Below are positions 16,541 through 25,663 of a DNA stretch of 64,000 nt, in pieces. The notes under the pieces are model-generated. The model searched no databases and was not told the DNA's origin. It worked only from the letters and a program-made list of their open reading frames with translations. The position numbers and the translations under genes were made by a program. This DNA comes from Amphritea sp. (lineage in GTDB: Bacteria > Pseudomonadota > Gammaproteobacteria > Pseudomonadales > Balneatricaceae). The stretch is taken from the NCBI RefSeq assembly GCF_016744155.1, contig NZ_JADGEW010000024.1, forward strand, positions 1 to 64,000, read 5' to 3'. Positions within the stretch are counted from its first letter, which is position 1. Every line of letters starts with the position of its first letter.

Positions 16541-17905
16541 ATGAAATCACTCTTTCAAAAACCGTTGATCTTTTTTGTAGTTATCGCACTGGCTGCGCTT
16601 ATTGTTGCAATGATGATGCGTAATCAAGCGCCAGTAGAGCATCAGAAGATCGGATTGGTACCCAAACAGGTGGGCGTGATTGAGGTTGTCTCGCAAAAAA
16701 TACACCCGACGACGACGGCTTATGGCAGCGTTGAGCACGGGGTGGCATTGCAAAATAGGGCCGAGGTGAGTGGCAAAATAAGCTACATGCATCCAGATTT
16801 GAAGCAGGGTGGCAGTATTGCTGCCGGGGTATTGGTGTTGCGAATTGATCCTGAGGATGTGGAGGTCTCTCTGAAGCAGAGTGAAGCTGATCTACAATCT
16901 AACATGTCGTCACTGCAGCAGTTAGATGAAGAGGAAAAAACCAGCCGACGTTCACTGCGATTGGCTCAGGACAGTCTAAATGTTGGCCGAAAGGAGCTGC
17001 AGCGGATCCAGGATATGTGGGATAAACGCCTGATAGCCCGCTCTGTATTAGATACAGAAAAACAGAGTTTGTTACAGTTGCAACAGACTGTCTCTGATCT
17101 GCAGGGGCAGCTAAATACCTACGTTAGCCGCAGGGCATCAGCACAGGCTCAGATTGAACGGGCATCACAACAGGTGCGTAGTCAGCAAACCAGTCTGGGC
17201 CGTACCGAACTTTATATGCCGTTTGATGCGCGAATTGGCTCTGTACCTGTGGATAAAGGGGAGTATGTTTCTGTCGGTACTGCACTATTTGAAGCGTTGG
17301 CAACCGATCGGGTTGAGATCACTGCACAGCTGCCGATTCAGCAGATGGCAAAGTTGGTCAGTGGGGCATCATTGTCGACGGCAAAAATGGGGGAGGTGCT
17401 GCAACAACTCGGTTTGAAAGCAAAAGTCAGCCTGGTTGGTGGGCAGAAGCAGGCTGTTTGGCAGGCTGAAGTAATACGTTTTTCTGAAGCGATCGATCCG
17501 GTACGCAGAACGTTGGGCATTGTGGTTGCAGTAGACAACCCGTACGAAAAAATCATTCCGGGCAAGCGGCCACCCCTGATTAAGGGAATGTATACCGCAG
17601 TGGATCTGTATGCTCCGGCCATTGATGCGCTGGTGATTCCCCGTAAAGCCATCCATGAAGGACGGGTTTATCTGGTAGGTGTTGAGCAGAAGTTGGAAAT
17701 AAGGGCAGTAGAAGTATTATTTACCCAGGGAGATTTTGCGCTTATTTCAGAGGGGCTGTCAGTGGGTGACAAGGTGATCGTGAATGATCTGATTCCGGTC
17801 ATAAAAGGTATGCCACTGGCCCCGGTAACGGATCAGCAATATCAGGATGAGCTTAAAGCAGTCTCCTTTGATGCTGACCTGGTGTTTAGCGGGAGTGCTG
17901 AATAA
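16541..17905 (+). CDS. RND efflux periplasmic adaptor (membrane-fusion protein)
   Basis: The 454-residue protein has one N-terminal membrane anchor (residues 8-27), a split biotinyl-lipoyl-like domain, and a long helical hairpin between about residues 105 and 215 rich in Leu, Gln and Arg. Beta-barrel and membrane-proximal domains follow. This is the HlyD/AcrA adaptor layout that joins an inner-membrane RND pump to an outer-membrane channel. Its TAA overlaps the ATG of the pump gene by one base, so they are cotranscribed and translationally coupled. No outer-membrane factor gene is present, so a TolC-type channel elsewhere must complete the pump. The substrate is unknown. Confidence 0.92.
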   Translation: MKSLFQKPLIFFVVIALAALIVAMMMRNQAPVEHQKIGLVPKQVGVIEVVSQKIHPTTTAYGSVEHGVALQNRAEVSGKISYMHPDLKQGGSIAAGVLVLRIDPEDVEVSLKQSEADLQSNMSSLQQLDEEEKTSRRSLRLAQDSLNVGRKELQRIQDMWDKRLIARSVLDTEKQSLLQLQQTVSDLQGQLNTYVSRRASAQAQIERASQQVRSQQTSLGRTELYMPFDARIGSVPVDKGEYVSVGTALFEALATDRVEITAQLPIQQMAKLVSGASLSTAKMGEVLQQLGLKAKVSLVGGQKQAVWQAEVIRFSEAIDPVRRTLGIVVAVDNPYEKIIPGKRPPLIKGMYTAVDLYAPAIDALVIPRKAIHEGRVYLVGVEQKLEIRAVEVLFTQGDFALISEGLSVGDKVIVNDLIPVIKGMPLAPVTDQQYQDELKAVSFDADLVFSGSAE

Positions 17906-20900
17906 TGATTCGCTTCTTTGCCGGCCATCCAACCGCTGGAAACATCCTTATGGTGGCGATTATCTTGCTGGGGCTGGTAGCACTACCAACGCTTAAGAAA
18001 GAGACATTCCCCGAAGTAGATCTGAACCGGGTTAGTGTTACGGTAGCCTATCCGGGGGCTAGTCCGTCCGATGTGGAAGATGGCATATGTAATCGACTCG
18101 AAGATGCTACCGATGGCATCAGCTTCATGGATGAGCAGCAGTGCGAAGCCCGCGATAACTTAGGTACGCTAACGCTGGATATGCAAGAGTCGGGTGACAT
18201 TAAACAGTTTGTTGATGATGTGACTGCAGCGGTTGATGCGATAACGGATTTCCCCTCTGACGCTGAAGATGCCGTTATTAAGGAATTGGGTCGTACCGAG
18301 CCGGTGGTTAGCGTGGCGATCTCTTCGGATGCCACCATGGTGGAGCTGAAAGCACTGGCCGAATACTACCGCAATAAGCTGCTGGCACTGCCGGGCGTTC
18401 CAATTGCCACCGTGACCGGGTTTTCTGAACACGAACTTAGCGTCAGTGTAAAACCCTATGCCCTGCGGCAATATAAACTCAGTATCGATGATATCGCTAA
18501 CCTTATTCGAACCCAGGCGCTGGACCTGCCCGCGGGAGATATCGACGCACGGCATGGTACTTATCAGGTTCGAATTGAAAATGCCCGCCGTAGCGTATCC
18601 GAGCTGGAAGACCTGGTTATTCTCACCACTGAGCAGGGTGGGCAACTACGGTTGGGAGATATCGCGACGGTAGAAGACCTGTTTGAGGTACCGGAACAGC
18701 GTATAGAGCTTAATGGTCTTCCGGCTGCGCTAATTGAGATAAGTAAGAATAGCAGTGATGATTCGCTCACTGTCTTTAATGCAGTTAAACAATTTACCGA
18801 TCAGGAAAACAGCCGTTTACCGGAAGGCACTTCCCTGGTGATTACCCAGGATTCGGCTTCTATTGTAAAAGACCGTTTATCGCTGCTGTTAACTAATGGC
18901 TGGCAAGGGCTGCTATTGGCAACTCTGGCACTGTTTATGTTTTTTGGCTGGCGCTACACCTTCTGGGTCGCGATGGGGTTACCGATCTCGTTCCTCGGTG
19001 GCTTGGTGGTGATGTCAGCGTTCGGCATTAGTATCAATATGATATCGCTGGTTGCTCTGCTGATGGCGATCGGCATCCTGATGGATGATGCGATCGTATT
19101 GTCTGAAAGTATCGAAACCGAGTTTCGCAAGGGGAAAACCCCTTTTCAGGCAGCGGTTGATGGCATCCAGAAAGTCGCCCGGGGAATCGCTTCTTCTTTT
19201 ATAACATCGGCCATTCTGTTTGGTAGTTTGCTATTTTTAAAAGGGGATATGGGGCAAATTCTTGGCGTATTGCCGGTGGTATTACTGGCGGTACTCACGG
19301 TTAGTCTGATTGAGGCTTTTTTGATATTACCGCACCACCTGCATCACTCGCTGAGCCGTCAGTCTGAGTCCGATGAAGCGGGTTGGCGGAATCGATTTGA
19401 AGTTGGCTTTGCAAAGCTCACAGAACGAGTGGGTAAGATGGCGGACTGGTCGATTCGCTATCGCTATTTTAGTGTTGGATTAGCGATCTTTATGCTGATC
19501 ATTTCTATCGGCATGATGGCGGCCGGCGTCGTTAAATTTAAAGGCTTCCCCGATATTGAAGGTAATCAGTTACAGGCGCGTATTTTGCTGCCTCAGGGAA
19601 CGCCGTTTCAACGTACGGAAGAGGTAGTGAGTCAGCTATTAGTCAGTCTCGATCAATCACTGGCCAGCCTTCCGCCTGAAACGGATGGTAAGCTGGTGCG
19701 CAATACCTTAGTGACCTTCAGCAGTAATGCGGATGCCCATGAAGAGGGTGAGCATCTGGCAACGATCAGCCTGGATCTGCTGGATGCCGAGAAGCGTCAT
19801 ACGTCACTGGTAGAGTTGAAACGATTGTGGCTGGAAAATTCACCAGAGTTTAGCGACGCGATTGCTGTGCAGTTTAAGGAGCCTTCCATGGGGCCGGCTG
19901 GGCAGGCGATTTCCATCCGTTTGCAGGGTGAAGACCTTGATCAACTGTACCAGGCATCATGGCAATTACAGGGCTGGATAACCGGTTATACCGGTGTCAG
20001 TAATGTGATGTCAGATCTGCGCCCGGGTAAACCTCAATTACGGGTCGAATTACAGGCGGGGGCGCTTAATTCAGGTTTGAATGCCCAACAACTTGCGTCT
20101 CAGCTTCGGGCAGCTTACCAAGGCGTGAAAGTCAGTGATGTGTACCGTGGTAATGAAGCGTATGAGATTAGTGTCAAACTGGATAATGATGCGTCTCAGG
20201 CGTTGTCTGAGTTTGAAAATCTGACTATTTTTAATTCAGCCGGTGAAGATATCCCGTTAACGGCCATTGCTAATGTGACGTCACAGCGAGAGTACTCCCG
20301 TATTGTCCGGGTGAATCATCAGCGAACGGTGACAGTAACCGGCGATGTTGATTCGACGCTGGCGAATACCTCTGCAGTCATTAATGATATTAAACTTAAC
20401 TACCTAACACTCCTGACAGAACGCTACCCTGGTATCAGCTTTAGCCTCGAAGGAGAGGTAAAGAATGATCAGGAAACCAGTGGTTCTGTTGTTAGCGGTT
20501 TTTTATTGGGGCTTGCCGGTGTCTATTTACTGTTGAGCTTTCAGTTTGCCAATTACAAAGAGCCGGTAATTGTATTGCTGAATATTCCATTAGCACTTAT
20601 CGGTGTGGTATGGGGGCATATGCTGATGGGGCTGGACCTGAGTTTGCCCAGTATGATTGGCTTTGTAGCGCTGGCTGGCGTAGTGGTTAATGATTCGATC
20701 TTGCTGGTGGAGTTTGTAAAAAGCCGCAGCCTGGAAGGGATGAGCTTGCATGATGCTGCGGGCCAAGCTGTGCGGGACCGGTTTCGAGCGATTTTCCTGA
20801 CGTCAGTAACGACGGTGGCGGGTATGTTGCCGTTACTATCTGAAACGAGTCTTCAGGCGCAGGTACTGGTACCACTGGTTTGTAGCCTGGTGTTTGGCAT

Positions 20901-21036
20901 GATGACGGCGACGGTGCTGTTGTTGATGGTGTTGCCTGCGGCGTACAGCATCCTGGAAGATTTTGGCTTTACAGAACTCGAAACTTTACCTGATGAGCCA
21001 TCGGGAAGTCTGCCTGTACTGGAGGCTAGAGTGTAA
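17905..21036 (+). CDS. RND multidrug-type efflux pump inner-membrane subunit
   Basis: The 1043-residue protein has the full length and layout of RND pumps: a first helix, a large periplasmic loop, six helices, then a second half repeating this. The proton-relay Asp pair is visible in GILMDDAIVLSESIE, and the second half has the related GVVVNDSILLVEFV. It belongs to the HAE1-like branch (drug or hydrophobe efflux) rather than the heavy-metal branch. Proton influx drives export together with the adaptor encoded just upstream. No local regulator gene is adjacent, so induction signals cannot be guessed. Confidence 0.93.
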   Translation: MIRFFAGHPTAGNILMVAIILLGLVALPTLKKETFPEVDLNRVSVTVAYPGASPSDVEDGICNRLEDATDGISFMDEQQCEARDNLGTLTLDMQESGDIKQFVDDVTAAVDAITDFPSDAEDAVIKELGRTEPVVSVAISSDATMVELKALAEYYRNKLLALPGVPIATVTGFSEHELSVSVKPYALRQYKLSIDDIANLIRTQALDLPAGDIDARHGTYQVRIENARRSVSELEDLVILTTEQGGQLRLGDIATVEDLFEVPEQRIELNGLPAALIEISKNSSDDSLTVFNAVKQFTDQENSRLPEGTSLVITQDSASIVKDRLSLLLTNGWQGLLLATLALFMFFGWRYTFWVAMGLPISFLGGLVVMSAFGISINMISLVALLMAIGILMDDAIVLSESIETEFRKGKTPFQAAVDGIQKVARGIASSFITSAILFGSLLFLKGDMGQILGVLPVVLLAVLTVSLIEAFLILPHHLHHSLSRQSESDEAGWRNRFEVGFAKLTERVGKMADWSIRYRYFSVGLAIFMLIISIGMMAAGVVKFKGFPDIEGNQLQARILLPQGTPFQRTEEVVSQLLVSLDQSLASLPPETDGKLVRNTLVTFSSNADAHEEGEHLATISLDLLDAEKRHTSLVELKRLWLENSPEFSDAIAVQFKEPSMGPAGQAISIRLQGEDLDQLYQASWQLQGWITGYTGVSNVMSDLRPGKPQLRVELQAGALNSGLNAQQLASQLRAAYQGVKVSDVYRGNEAYEISVKLDNDASQALSEFENLTIFNSAGEDIPLTAIANVTSQREYSRIVRVNHQRTVTVTGDVDSTLANTSAVINDIKLNYLTLLTERYPGISFSLEGEVKNDQETSGSVVSGFLLGLAGVYLLLSFQFANYKEPVIVLLNIPLALIGVVWGHMLMGLDLSLPSMIGFVALAGVVVNDSILLVEFVKSRSLEGMSLHDAAGQAVRDRFRAIFLTSVTTVAGMLPLLSETSLQAQVLVPLVCSLVFGMMTATVLLLMVLPAAYSILEDFGFTELETLPDEPSGSLPVLEARV

Positions 21037-21351
21037 AAATGGCTGATAGCCCGGTTGAAATGATAATGAATAAGGATGCCGGCGAAGGGGTCGACATCTT
21101 TATTCAGCGGAAGTATTAAGTGTTAGAACTTATACATCGTCATTAGTTCTATCTGGGCGCCTGCTGGGCGGATTGAGCTGCCTGCTGAAGCAGGTGGCAG
21201 TGAGTTAGGTGTATGATTACCTTAGCCAGGGCGCTTAAGCATTAGGGAGAATACGAATAAGGCCCTGTTGTGAAAGAATTTGGCATGATCATTGATTAGG
21301 TGAGAATATGGAAGTTATTAGCATCTTTCTTAGGCTACTCAGTACCCAACT
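21037..21351. other. Intergenic stretch after the RND operon
   Basis: This stretch of about 315 bp has no convincing ORF. An imperfect inverted repeat (CTGCCTGCTGAAGCAGGTGGCAG region, near 21178-21200) could be a weak transcription end, but it lacks a T-run. Confidence 0.35.
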
Positions 21352-21612
21352 TTAAATCTTATCTTCATTGTCTCGGTAAATTCTTACCTTTTCGTAATTT
21401 ACCTGAAAAAGGTCAATGTCATAACCAAGAAAATAAATCTCGCCTTTCAAGATGTCTAGATTGATGTTTTCGCCGTATTCGTCTGTTCGTAAGGCGGAGC
21501 CGTGTTTTACTATAGAGAGCATAAGGAGCATATCTATGCCCTTCACATTCCGATATTCGTTATTAAATGAATACCTAAACGTATGAATGTTCTTGTGAGC
21601 TCTGTTTGGCAT
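21352..21612 (-). CDS. Small hypothetical protein, uncertain
   Basis: An 86-residue frame with a protein-like composition (KGEIYFLGYDIDLFQVNYEKVRIYRD) but no recognised domain, no signal peptide and no clear ribosome-binding site before its ATG. It stands alone between the RND operon and the Lrp-type regulator. It may be a real small gene or the end of a decayed one. Confidence 0.35.
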   Translation of the reverse strand: MPNRAHKNIHTFRYSFNNEYRNVKGIDMLLMLSIVKHGSALRTDEYGENINLDILKGEIYFLGYDIDLFQVNYEKVRIYRDNEDKI

Positions 21613-21920
21613 TCGTCGTTACCAGTTGGCATGAAAAGCAATATATGTCAGAGCAAAAACGAGCAGTCGCTGCCACCTCAGCTTATTTCTTCGATGTCAT
21701 CCCTTTCATACCGCCCTAAGGTGATTCATTCAAATGATCCTTAAACGTAGTTCAAGAGAAAATCAGAATAACTTATTTTTAAGATCTATACTGTGGGTGT
21801 TTATTCTGGATCGTAGTTGTTTCTATACCTAATTTTTCTTAGCAAAATTCAAGTGTAATGCATTCTAAGCGCCATTTTTAGATTAATGGTGAAAGACGAA
21901 AATTAGTTGTTTCGAGGTCT
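21613..21920. other. Intergenic stretch, nothing recognised
   Basis: About 310 bp upstream of the small hypothetical frame and downstream of the Lrp-type gene. I see no gene, repeat or strong hairpin. Confidence 0.4.
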
Positions 21921-22403
21921 TTAATTGATGTGCGAAAGAGGTAGTTCAGTGCGACTGATCACCTGACGCATGACAAAGCTGGTTCTAATGCTGGACACGC
22001 CTTCTATCTGATTCAGTTCTTTGAGCAGGAATTTTTCATAGTAAGACATATCCGGCATTAGTACTTTAAGAAGATAATCGGCGTCGCTGCCGGTAATGAG
22101 CGCACACTCTAATACTTCATTATAGCCAGAGATACTGTGCTCAAAGTTATCCAGGGTTTTAGGGAGTTGTTTCTCTAGACTAACATGGATATAAACGGTT
22201 AAAGGCAGGCCCAAAGCATCCTGATTAAGTAGTGTTACCTGTCGGTCTATAATCCCCGCATCTTGCAGTTGGCGCACGCGACGGGAGCAGGGAGAGGGAG
22301 ATAGATTAACCTTCTCTGCCAGCTCTAGATTACTTATGTTGCCGTTACGTTGAATTTCCTCGAGTATTTTTCGATCTATTCGGTCTAATTTCTTTATTGG
22401 CAT
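21921..22403 (-). CDS. mdeR: Lrp/AsnC-family regulator, MdeR-like
   Basis: The 160-residue protein has an N-terminal winged helix-turn-helix (LDRIDRKILEEIQRNGNIS, then LAEKVNLSPSPCSRRVRQL) and a C-terminal RAM ligand-binding domain ending with the GVSSIRTSFVMRQV pattern. It is divergent from the methionine gamma-lyase gene, with 206 bp between them. In Pseudomonas putida the Lrp-type MdeR lies divergent to mdeA and activates it when methionine is present. The same order here, with an mdeB-like E1 gene further on, supports the assignment. The symbol is by context. Confidence 0.82.
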   Translation of the reverse strand: MPIKKLDRIDRKILEEIQRNGNISNLELAEKVNLSPSPCSRRVRQLQDAGIIDRQVTLLNQDALGLPLTVYIHVSLEKQLPKTLDNFEHSISGYNEVLECALITGSDADYLLKVLMPDMSYYEKFLLKELNQIEGVSSIRTSFVMRQVISRTELPLSHIN

Positions 22404-22478
22404 AATTCACTACTTTTTTTGTATTTTTTAAGTTTCTGTACCATTTATTCTATTTAAAGTATTTATAAAGAACATTTT

Positions 22479-22496
22479 GGCTACCCATTAGTAGCT
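22479..22496. promoter_or_regulatory. Inverted repeat in the mdeR-mdeA intergenic region
   Basis: GGCTAC and GTAGCT pair around a six-base spacer in the middle of the divergent promoter region. This layout would suit an Lrp-type dimer. It is a single site and not tested against a consensus. Confidence 0.4.
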
Positions 22497-22609
22497 ATTC
22501 TAACCATGTGATTTTTTTTAATTCAACTGTTTTATTCCGAACCCTTAAGGCGCTAGGTCTCGATATAAAACGTACATGCTTGTTAGGGCAGTTCTAAGTG
22601 GAGAAAACA

Positions 22610-23806
22610 ATGAACAAAAATAAGAGCCAGTCATTTTCAACCCGTGCTATTCATTTGGGATACAATGCCGCCGAAAATGAGGGAGCGCTTAACCCCCCTG
22701 TGTATATGACCTCCACCTTCTGTTTTGACAGTGTAGAGCAGGGGGCTGCTCGTTTCGCTGGCGAAGAAAGTGGTCATTTTTATAGCCGTATTTCTAATCC
22801 TACTCAAGAGTTACTTGAAGTACGGCTAGCAGACCTTGAAGAAGGTGAAGCTTGCCTAGCGACCGCTTCTGGAATAGGGGCGATCACGGCCACAATGTGG
22901 ACATTGCTGGCACAGGGGGACAAGGTAGTTGCTGATAAAACGTTGTATGGCTGTACCTTTGCTTATCTGCAACACGGTTTGAAGAAGTTTGGTGTTGAGG
23001 TTGAGTTTGTTGATTGTACGGATATTGTTGCGGTTAAGGCGGCGCTTACAAAGAATACTCGAGTTGTGTATTTCGAAAGCCCGGTAAACCCTAATATGCG
23101 GGTTATGGATATAGCAGCGATCAGCCAGTTAGCACATGACTATAACCCAGAGATTAAAGTTATCGTGGATAACACTTATTGCACACCGGCTCTACAGCGT
23201 CCTCTAACACTGGGTGCTGATCTGGTTGTGCATTCTGCAACAAAGTATTTGGGTGGGCATGGTGACCTGATTGCCGGAGCAGTCGTTGGTAGTAAGGCCG
23301 TTATTGATCAAGTGCGAGTGTTTGGTCTGAAAGATATGACGGGTGCGGTTATTGCACCACTGACCGCATTTCTTATCTTAAGGGGCTTGAAAACACTGGA
23401 GCTGAGAATGGAGCGGCACTGTAAAAATGCTACTGAACTGGCTCAGCGTATACAGCAACATACAGCGGTTGAATCGGTCTACTATCCAGGTCTTAAAGAC
23501 AATCCATTTCATGTGTTAGCTAAAGCGCAGATGAGTGACAGTGGTGGCATGATCGCGTTTGAATTAAAAGGGGGTTATCAGTCAGCAGTTATATTCATGA
23601 ATAAACTAGAGATGATCAAACGTGCCGTGAGTCTGGGCGATGCTGAAACGCTATGTCAGCATCCGGCGAGCATGACCCACGCGACGTATACACCTGAAGA
23701 GCGCGCAAAGCATGGGATTAGTGAAGGTCTTGTAAGAATTTCGGTAGGACTTGAGTCGATAGAAGATATCTTTGCCGATGTATCGCAGGCTCTGCAGCAT
23801 GTTTAG
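22610..23806 (+). CDS. mdeA: L-methionine gamma-lyase
   Basis: The 398-residue PLP enzyme belongs to the Cys/Met-metabolism family. The PLP lysine is in [13 protein letters not shown] (Lys212). The loop TLYGCTFAY carries Cys115, equivalent to the Cys116 that marks true methionine gamma-lyases and is replaced in cystathionine enzymes. The reaction is L-methionine to methanethiol, 2-oxobutyrate and ammonia. ATG at 22610 follows GGAGAA; the GTG at 22598 would overlap that site. It is divergent from an Lrp-type regulator and faces the TyrR-like gene. 2-Oxobutyrate can be used by the E1/E2 genes at 30591-35027. Confidence 0.92.
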   Translation: MNKNKSQSFSTRAIHLGYNAAENEGALNPPVYMTSTFCFDSVEQGAARFAGEESGHFYSRISNPTQELLEVRLADLEEGEACLATASGIGAITATMWTLLAQGDKVVADKTLYGCTFAYLQHGLKKFGVEVEFVDCTDIVAVKAALTKNTRVVYFESPVNPNMRVMDIAAISQLAHDYNPEIKVIVDNTYCTPALQRPLTLGADLVVHSATKYLGGHGDLIAGAVVGSKAVIDQVRVFGLKDMTGAVIAPLTAFLILRGLKTLELRMERHCKNATELAQRIQQHTAVESVYYPGLKDNPFHVLAKAQMSDSGGMIAFELKGGYQSAVIFMNKLEMIKRAVSLGDAETLCQHPASMTHATYTPEERAKHGISEGLVRISVGLESIEDIFADVSQALQHV

Positions 23807-23861
23807 TCGGCACGATCTTAAGATACTGTCTATGTGTTAATACGTGGCTTAGTGCGGCGTA

Positions 23862-25400
23862 TTATTCTAATGTGATGCCGTATTTCTTGAGCTTAATGGC
23901 GATAGTGTTGTGTGAAACCGATAAGCGTTGAGCTAATTTTCGAGATGAAGAGTAGCGGGGATACAGTGACTCAAGAAGATTTTTTTCAAAATCTTCTTGA
24001 GCCGCTTTCCAGCTGTCGAAGGATTGCTCTGAAGTGCTATCAGTATGGGAGTCAGGGTTTAGATCAATAGGAATGTGATGCTGTTCTAGTACCGCATCGT
24101 CTGACATTGCTACGCTTCTGAAGAGCACGTTTTGTAGTTCCCGAATATTTCCCGGCCAGTTGTAACTCATCAACATATCCATGCCCGATTCTGATATTTG
24201 CGGCGTGGGACGATTGACCTGTTCAGCTGCGCGGGTAGTGAAATGCTTACTCAGTGCCGGAATATCGGCGCGGCGTTGGCGTAGAGCAGGGACTTGAAGA
24301 TTCAGCACATTCAGTCGATAGAACAAGTCTTCACGAAATAACTTCTCTTCCACCATGGTTAATAAGTCTCGATGAGTAGCGCTGATGATTCTTACGTTGA
24401 CTGATATCTCCTTCTCACCACCAATTCTGCGAAAGCTATATTCCTGTAAAAAACGCAATAACTTGGCTTGCAGATAAGTCGACATTTCGCCAATTTCATC
24501 CAATAAAATTGAGCCGCCATCTGCAAGTTCAAATAGGCCTGGTTTTCCACTTTTTCGTGCACCAGAAAAGGCTCCAGGGGCATAACCAAAGAGCTCACTT
24601 TCTAGTAGGTTTTCTGGCAATGCGGCGCAGTTTATCGCCATAAAGGGCGCTTTCCCGCGGCTGCCATTGTCGTGAAGAACATGTGCTAATAGTTCTTTGC
24701 CTGTTCCAGTTTCACCCTGAATAAGTACCGGCATATCGAGTTGTGAGAAACGTTGGGTGTTCTTAAGAAGCACCTGCATTACCTCAGATGAGCCAATTAA
24801 CGAGGTTATGTTATCGGTGGGTGTGTGGCTGACAGCCGAAATTTGCTGGCCTAAGCGGCGCAGACTTTGAAGAAGTAGAACCGAACCGGTGATAGATTTT
24901 TCACCTCTGTTGTAAGAAAAAACAGGGGTTATATCGGCAAGAAAAGATTGCCCCGCACAGTTTAGATCAATTGTTGTAGGGGTTTCAGGTAGAAGTGATT
25001 GTAGGGGACGGTCAACAAATTGGGTTAGGGACAGGCCTTGTAGGGAGGCTTTGTCCTGTCCCAGTAACGCTGCCGAAGCGCTATTGGCAAGGAGAATATG
25101 ACCGCCACTATCGATGTCTAGTATGGGGTCCTGCAGCTTAGATAAGACAGCATCAAGATGCTGGCTTCGACGTTCACCTGGCAGCAGATCAATTTCTATA
25201 ATTTCGGTGACGTTTGCAATATTTAGTAAGGTTGCTTTTAGCTCATCCAATGTGGCGGTTGTGTTTTCATCGAGCTGAACGAATGTATGGTAAAGGTGCA
25301 TTTCTACTGCAGCAAGGCTTAGGCGTTGTTGCGATAGCGCCGTAAGAATTTCCTGGGTAATACCGATCCTGTCTTTATCAGATCTTATATCAAATCGCAT
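23862..25400 (-). CDS. TyrR/PhhR-like regulator (ACT-PAS-AAA+-HTH)
   Basis: The 512-residue protein has an N-terminal ACT domain (1-75), a PAS domain (about 80-145), a sigma54-type AAA+ ATPase with Walker A GETGTGKE, and a C-terminal HTH (SRKLAQRLSVSHNTIAIKLKKYG). This is the TyrR/PhhR architecture. TyrR senses aromatic amino acids through its N-terminal region. The sigma54-contact loop is present as GAFSGA with Ser for the usual Thr, whereas E. coli TyrR has lost it. Two TyrR-type boxes lie in the divergent region to the next operon, so it probably controls itself and that operon. Its ligand may be a sulfur rather than an aromatic amino acid. Confidence 0.88.
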   Translation of the reverse strand: MRFDIRSDKDRIGITQEILTALSQQRLSLAAVEMHLYHTFVQLDENTTATLDELKATLLNIANVTEIIEIDLLPGERRSQHLDAVLSKLQDPILDIDSGGHILLANSASAALLGQDKASLQGLSLTQFVDRPLQSLLPETPTTIDLNCAGQSFLADITPVFSYNRGEKSITGSVLLLQSLRRLGQQISAVSHTPTDNITSLIGSSEVMQVLLKNTQRFSQLDMPVLIQGETGTGKELLAHVLHDNGSRGKAPFMAINCAALPENLLESELFGYAPGAFSGARKSGKPGLFELADGGSILLDEIGEMSTYLQAKLLRFLQEYSFRRIGGEKEISVNVRIISATHRDLLTMVEEKLFREDLFYRLNVLNLQVPALRQRRADIPALSKHFTTRAAEQVNRPTPQISESGMDMLMSYNWPGNIRELQNVLFRSVAMSDDAVLEQHHIPIDLNPDSHTDSTSEQSFDSWKAAQEDFEKNLLESLYPRYSSSRKLAQRLSVSHNTIAIKLKKYGITLE

Positions 25401-25433
25401 AGCGCAGCCGTGTGTGTATTTATTTCATTACAG

Positions 25434-25451
25434 TGTAATTTTTATATTACA
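25434..25451. promoter_or_regulatory. TyrR-type box 1
   Basis: TGTAAT, six bases, ATTACA: a perfect palindrome matching the TyrR consensus TGTAAA-N6-TTTACA in ten of its twelve fixed positions. It lies 33 bp before the TyrR-like start codon, in a place suited to autorepression. Confidence 0.75.
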
Positions 25452-25515
25452 TCATGTATATATTACTGTTTTATAGATGATTTACTAGAAAAATAAGCAT
25501 TTAGCGGTGATCTGC

Positions 25516-25533
25516 TGTAATAAAATAATTACA
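25516..25533. promoter_or_regulatory. TyrR-type box 2
   Basis: A second TGTAAT-N6-ATTACA palindrome with the same half-sites and a different spacer sequence. It lies 82 bp from box 1 and 130 bp before the PLP-enzyme gene, in a place suited to activation. Confidence 0.75.
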
Positions 25534-25663
25534 ACATTGCTGCTTTATTTACAAGAAGGTACAAGTTTTTAAATGTAACCATATGATTTAAAAAGAATTT
25601 TGAATAGTTGGTTCGCCATTTGCTATCCCTGTACAGACAATAAAAATGTAACAGGGCATAAGA

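Noticed and set aside
18169-18645. 158-residue minus-strand gene inside the RND pump
   Set aside because: It lies wholly antisense to a clear full-length pump gene, has no ribosome-binding site and no recognised domain.
22404-22609. SAM or other riboswitch before methionine gamma-lyase
   Set aside because: I looked for multi-stem structure and conserved cores and found only one short inverted repeat, which fits an Lrp-type site better.
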